A stretch of DNA of 64,000 nucleotides from Myxococcales bacterium (GTDB taxonomy: Bacteria > Myxococcota_A > UBA796 > GCA-2862545): positions 1 through 64,000 of the forward strand of contig JAHQVJ010000254.1 of assembly GCA_019634415.1 (NCBI GenBank), in the 5' to 3' direction. The position numbers and the translations under genes are program-made. Below the pieces are notes generated by a model. It searched no databases. It was not told where the DNA came from and saw only the letters and a list, made by a program, of their open reading frames with translations. This document shows, piece by piece, positions 60,891 through 64,000 of this stretch; the first letter of the stretch is position 1; every line of letters begins with the position of its first letter.

Positions 60891-62480
60891 TCAGTCCAGC
60901 TCGAAAGCGCCCATACTCGTGGAGGCAGTCCGCGACACACCGTCGAGGTCGGTCGGCACAGCCCCCTGCGGGGGGCACGCCTGGCGGATGGCCAGGGGTG
61001 TGGCGGCCGTCAGGTGGAAGTCGACCCCCGGAGCGACGAACAGCGGAGGGGCCGAGGTGTTCAGCGGACCGGGCAGCACACCACCGTCGGTATTGGAGCA
61101 CTGCACCACCACCGTCGCCAGGGCGGCCTGGGCGATGGCGCCGATCCCGTTGCCCCACACGATGGAGCCCTGCAGGGTCAGCGAGCTGGTGCCGTCCACG
61201 CCGAACCCGAAGGAGGACGCCCCTCCCAGGGTGGTGTGCAGCGTGGTGCTGTGACCACCGTCCCGGATGGACACGGCACCGGCGATCCCCGACACGTTGG
61301 AGTTGCCGGGCGCGAGCACGTTCGTGAGGTTCAGGGTGGAGCCGTCCACCAGCGCCAAGCCACCGATGTCGGTAGGCCCGGTGCCCGTGACGATGTTCTC
61401 CACGAACCGCACCTCCACGGCGTCCACCGTGATGCCCCCGTCGAGGTGCAGTGCCCCGCCCTCGTGCTCCGCCAGGTTGCCTCCCCAGCTGCCTCCGCTC
61501 ACCGCGGCGGTGACGAGCTCCCCTCCCGTGTGCGCCCATCCCGCTCCGAAGAAGGCCTCGTTGGCCGTGAACGTGCTGTCCACGATGGACATGTCGGCGT
61601 CGTCGAGGACCACGGTTCGCAACGCACCTCCTGCGCCCGTGTCGAACAGATCGGCGGTGTTGCGCTCGAAGGTCGCCAGCCGGATGTCGAGTGTCTCCGT
61701 GGCCTGGTCGAGCTCGACGTAGAGCGCGCCACCATGGTCTGCATTGTTGTCGCTCAGCAGAGGATTCCGACGCACCAACGCGTCGAAGTCGAAGAGGTCG
61801 GTGACTCCAAGGTTCAGATCGAACACCGCCATGGCCCCACCGAGGTTCCCCGCGCTGTTGTGCGTGAAGGTGGAGCCTCCGAAGTGGGCCGTGTGCACTC
61901 CCGTGCTGGACCGAAGGTAGACCGCTCCGCCCGACTGCTCGGCCACGTTGTCGTCGAACGTGCTGAAGTTCGCCGTGAGGTGTGAGTCGTCGAGATAGAG
62001 GGCTCCGCCGTCGAGGGCCCGCCCTCCGCTGAACTCGGTACGTTCCAGGTTCACCCTGGCCCCTCCCTTGGCATTGACGAAGTACCCCGAGGGAGCCCCT
62101 CCCGACGGCATGGCGCCCTGGGTGAACGCCACGTCCGCAACAGAGAAGATGGTTCCATCCAGCTCCACCAAGGACTCGGTCTGACCAGTCCATTCGATGA
62201 CGGCCAGGTCCCATGCAGCCCCACTGGAGCCACATCCGAGGGCCAGCGTGGATCCGCGCACGTAGAACTCCGTGGGGACGAGCCCCCAGGCCACGGGCTC
62301 CGTGACAGTGGCATCGCTGGCCACGTAGATGGTGGTGCCGTACCCAAACAAGGGATCCTGCAAGGCAGACCCCACGTCGGGGAAGATGCAACCGGTGGAC
62401 ACCCCACCGAGAGTGACGAGACCCACGTTCTGGGCGTGGGCAGGGGCCTGCAGGGCGAACCAGGCAGCGAGCGAGATCAT
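60891..62480 (-). CDS. Exported right-handed beta-helix protein (polymorphic-membrane-protein type)
   Basis: A 529-residue protein with a cleavable signal (MISLAAWFALQAPAHA). The body is a parallel beta-helix with recurring GGA-type turns: SGGRALDGGALYLDDS, NVAEQSGGAVYLRSS, HNSAGNLGGAMAV, NNADHGGALYVE, NLAEHEGGALHLDGG. These match the Pmp/choice-of-anchor repeat found in Chlamydia and many Myxococcota surface proteins. The C-terminus (VSRTASTSMGAFELD) is a typical end of this family. GGAGG precedes the ATG. Confidence 0.83.
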   Translation of the reverse strand: MISLAAWFALQAPAHAQNVGLVTLGGVSTGCIFPDVGSALQDPLFGYGTTIYVASDATVTEPVAWGLVPTEFYVRGSTLALGCGSSGAAWDLAVIEWTGQTESLVELDGTIFSVADVAFTQGAMPSGGAPSGYFVNAKGGARVNLERTEFSGGRALDGGALYLDDSHLTANFSTFDDNVAEQSGGAVYLRSSTGVHTAHFGGSTFTHNSAGNLGGAMAVFDLNLGVTDLFDFDALVRRNPLLSDNNADHGGALYVELDQATETLDIRLATFERNTADLFDTGAGGALRTVVLDDADMSIVDSTFTANEAFFGAGWAHTGGELVTAAVSGGSWGGNLAEHEGGALHLDGGITVDAVEVRFVENIVTGTGPTDIGGLALVDGSTLNLTNVLAPGNSNVSGIAGAVSIRDGGHSTTLHTTLGGASSFGFGVDGTSSLTLQGSIVWGNGIGAIAQAALATVVVQCSNTDGGVLPGPLNTSAPPLFVAPGVDFHLTAATPLAIRQACPPQGAVPTDLDGVSRTASTSMGAFELD

Positions 62481-62533
62481 CGATCCTCCACGTTCGCTGT
62501 GCAGGTCGACGCATTCGACGGCCGGTTTTCGTA

Positions 62534-63427
62534 TCAAGACTGTATCGAACCAATCTCCATGAACTCCCGCAGGCCCCGCCAGAAGGCCTTGGCCGCGGTC
62601 GAGGAGGCCACGTCCACGTTGCGCCACAGCGAGATGGTGCGAGTCAGTGGCTGCTCCAGGGGCCGAGACACCAGATCGTGCCGATCCATGGGAAGCGAGT
62701 GCTCGGGAAGGACCGCCACGCCCACACTGGACCGGACGAGCGCCTGGATCCAGCCGACGTCGTCGGCCCGGTAGCTCGCATACAGGCGGATGTCGGCACG
62801 CGCACAGTCCGCCAACAACCGCTCGCGCATCTCGCAGGCCAGCCGATCGACGTAGTCCACACCATGGAGATCGCGAAGGGCGATCACCGACCGCGAAGCC
62901 AGCGGATGCCTCGCGGGAAGGACCACGACATAGGACTCGCGGTACAGCTCGCCGACGATGAGCCAGTCGGGCGGCGTCGACGGGGCCACGCCGATCGCGA
63001 CCTCGATGTCTCCTTCCTCGAGCCGAGGCGACAGCTCGTCCCTCGAGTAGGTGCGCAGCTCGACCTCCACGCCGGGTGCCGTGGCCTGGAAGGCACGCAC
63101 CGCGGGCGCGAGCCTGGCTGGGCCCAGGGCGTGCTGCACACCGACCCGCATGGGTGCCTGGTCGAGCAGCTGGTACTTCCGCGCCACGTCACCGACGCGA
63201 CGCTGGTCCTCCGCGATCCGCTCCAGCACGGGCAGCAGCAGCTCCCCGAGGGCAGACAGCCGCGCACCCGCCCGGTCTCGGTGGAACAGGGGGCCACCGA
63301 GCTCCGTCTCGAGCTTCTTGACCGCAGCCGTCAACGACGGCTGCGAGACCGCGCAGCGCTCCGCCGCTCGTGTGAAGTTGCGCGCCTCGTAGACGGCGAG
63401 CACGTAGCGGATCTGGCTGAACTCCAC
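62534..63427 (-). CDS. LysR-family regulator (OxyR/CynR-like branch)
   Basis: A 297-residue LysR protein. Helix-turn-helix FTRAAERCAVSQPSLTAAVKKLETELG at 18-44, effector domain from about 92 (APMRVGVQHALGPARLAPAVRAF). No paired redox Cys pattern like that of OxyR is visible: Cys residues occur at 25 and near 198 and 208. It is divergent from the ABM-like gene, its likely target. The beta-helix gene follows downstream on the same strand after 53 bases. Confidence 0.9.
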   Translation of the reverse strand: MEFSQIRYVLAVYEARNFTRAAERCAVSQPSLTAAVKKLETELGGPLFHRDRAGARLSALGELLLPVLERIAEDQRRVGDVARKYQLLDQAPMRVGVQHALGPARLAPAVRAFQATAPGVEVELRTYSRDELSPRLEEGDIEVAIGVAPSTPPDWLIVGELYRESYVVVLPARHPLASRSVIALRDLHGVDYVDRLACEMRERLLADCARADIRLYASYRADDVGWIQALVRSSVGVAVLPEHSLPMDRHDLVSRPLEQPLTRTISLWRNVDVASSTAAKAFWRGLREFMEIGSIQS

Positions 63428-63554
63428 GGGACGCTCCTCGACGCCCCACTCACCCCGTCGACTATCGATCGACAGGCAACGCGTATGGGTCCGCCATCGG
63501 CTCCGAGCCTATCTCCTTGAACATCTCGCCCCTGCGGCGAGACAAGGAGCCTCC
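63428..63554. promoter_or_regulatory. Divergent LysR/ABM-like control region
   Basis: This 127-base gap contains GTCGACTATCGATCGAC near 63456-63472, with overlapping inverted repeats and an ATCGAT core, a possible LysR site. It also contains most of the hairpin listed separately. Confidence 0.4.
63524..63542. promoter_or_regulatory. Inverted repeat beside the ribosome site of the ABM-like gene
   Basis: TCTCGCC-CCTGC-GGCGAGA forms a perfect 7-bp stem with a 5-base loop, ending two bases before AAGGAG (63544-63549). In RNA it could compete with ribosome binding; in DNA it could be an operator. Confidence 0.45.
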
Positions 63555-64000
63555 ATGACGCATCCCACGCCCAAAGCCAACATCATCCGCTTCGACGCAC
63601 AGCTGGATCGTAGAGACGACCTGCGCGCCCTCCTCGCACAGGGCGCAGCGCTCGTCGAGCGAACGGAGCCCGGAACCCAGAGCTGGTACGCGCTGCAGAG
63701 CCCCGAGCAGACGTTCGGCATCTTCGACACCTTCGTGGACGCCGCAGCTCAGGAGGCCCACTTCGAGGGCCAGGTGGCAGCGGCCCTGAGGGAGCAAGCG
63801 CCGCGGCTCGTGACGGCGGGCTGGCCCGGGGTGCTGGCGGGCGTGCGAAGCTACGACGTGCTGGCGGAGACGCCACGACGCGACGCCTCCCCCACCATCG
63901 GCATGGTGATCCCGCTGCACGCCGCTGCTGGTCGCGCAGACGCACTGCGCGACCTCCTGGTCACGGGCGCGGGCCTCGTGGCTGCAGAGGAGCCGGGCAC
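63555..64000 (+). CDS. Tandem antibiotic-biosynthesis-monooxygenase (ABM)-like protein, 3' end beyond window
   Basis: The frame runs to the window edge with 148 codons visible. Two copies of an ABM-type dimeric alpha+beta barrel are apparent. The first (IIRFDAQLDRRDDLRALLAQG, then TEPGTQSWYALQSPE and FGIFDTFVDAAAQEAHFEG) spans about 8-105. The second begins at about 112 (GMVIPLHAAAGRADALRDLLVTG and EEPGT). ABM domains act as small oxygenases or quinone/heme-related enzymes. AAGGAG stands before the ATG. Divergent LysR gene is its likely regulator. Confidence 0.75.
   Translation, partial: MTHPTPKANIIRFDAQLDRRDDLRALLAQGAALVERTEPGTQSWYALQSPEQTFGIFDTFVDAAAQEAHFEGQVAAALREQAPRLVTAGWPGVLAGVRSYDVLAETPRRDASPTIGMVIPLHAAAGRADALRDLLVTGAGLVAAEEPG

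Noticed and set aside
1..64000. tRNA, rRNA, insertion sequences, phage or plasmid genes
   Set aside because: Scanned by eye for anticodon-arm patterns, rRNA cores, transposase DDE motifs and integrases; none found. A covariance-model search would be decisive.

Overview
The window is a chromosomal stretch of a GC-rich bacterium (roughly two thirds G+C by eye). It probably belongs to the Myxococcota or a close deltaproteobacterial lineage. The pointers are indirect: an unusual number of short-signal lipoproteins; secreted proteins with von Willebrand A, DxDGDG (FG-GAP), beta-helix and cadherin-like domains; a MYXO-CTERM-like tail on one of them; a Ser/Thr kinase; a BtrH/DUF4872 protein; an alkyl-DHAP-synthase-like ether-lipid enzyme; and an FHA/winged-helix-type regulator. 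I see no rRNA, tRNA, CRISPR array, insertion sequence, prophage or plasmid gene. Genes are tightly packed on both strands with many ATGA overlaps.

Layout. 1-8.8 kb: end of a winged-helix regulator, a 1,495-residue Pls/PosA-type NRPS-like protein, a SnoaL-like protein beside a LysR regulator, and a YiiX-like hydrolase. 8.8-12.7 kb: a full-length M16 (pitrilysin) lipoprotein protease, a beta-carbonic anhydrase, and a decayed second copy of the protease 3' end. 12.7-19.7 kb: a self-contained catabolic-looking island. A minus-strand operon (deacetylase-like, FAH-like hydrolase, VOC protein, Old Yellow Enzyme, two MetE-like methyltransferases) faces a divergent GntR/FCD regulator that overlaps an alpha/beta hydrolase. 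19.6-30.3 kb: P-loop protein, lipoproteins, an SRD5A-like membrane enzyme, an acyl-CoA-dehydrogenase-like/alkyl-DHAP-synthase-like pair, a frameshifted C1 protease, acylphosphatase and a START lipoprotein. 30.4-43.8 kb: LysR plus a P450, a CsgG/FlgO-like protein, a TerB-like protein, a second P450, several exported proteins, an SDR, and a serine hydrolase fused to FG-GAP repeats. 43.8-50 kb: an isolated FliD-like protein, MFS transporter, SDR, and an ECF42-type sigma factor with its DGPF/YCII partner. 50-56 kb: Ser/Thr kinase, HisN-like phosphatase, a short release-factor-like gene, BtrH-like protein, and a TetR/methyltransferase pair. 56-64 kb: exported proteins, a MarR regulator with two matching operators facing a dehalogenase-like hydrolase, and a LysR regulator facing an ABM-like gene cut by the window edge.

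The most striking signal is at 52891-53578. The short class-I release-factor-like gene can be read through only by a +1 shift at CTT TGA C, with GGAGG three bases upstream. This is the layout of the prfB (RF2) programmed frameshift, but placed in a different part of the protein and in a factor with an RF1-like PxT motif. A plain indel remains possible, because a second frameshift (the C1 protease near 28102) also occurs in this window.
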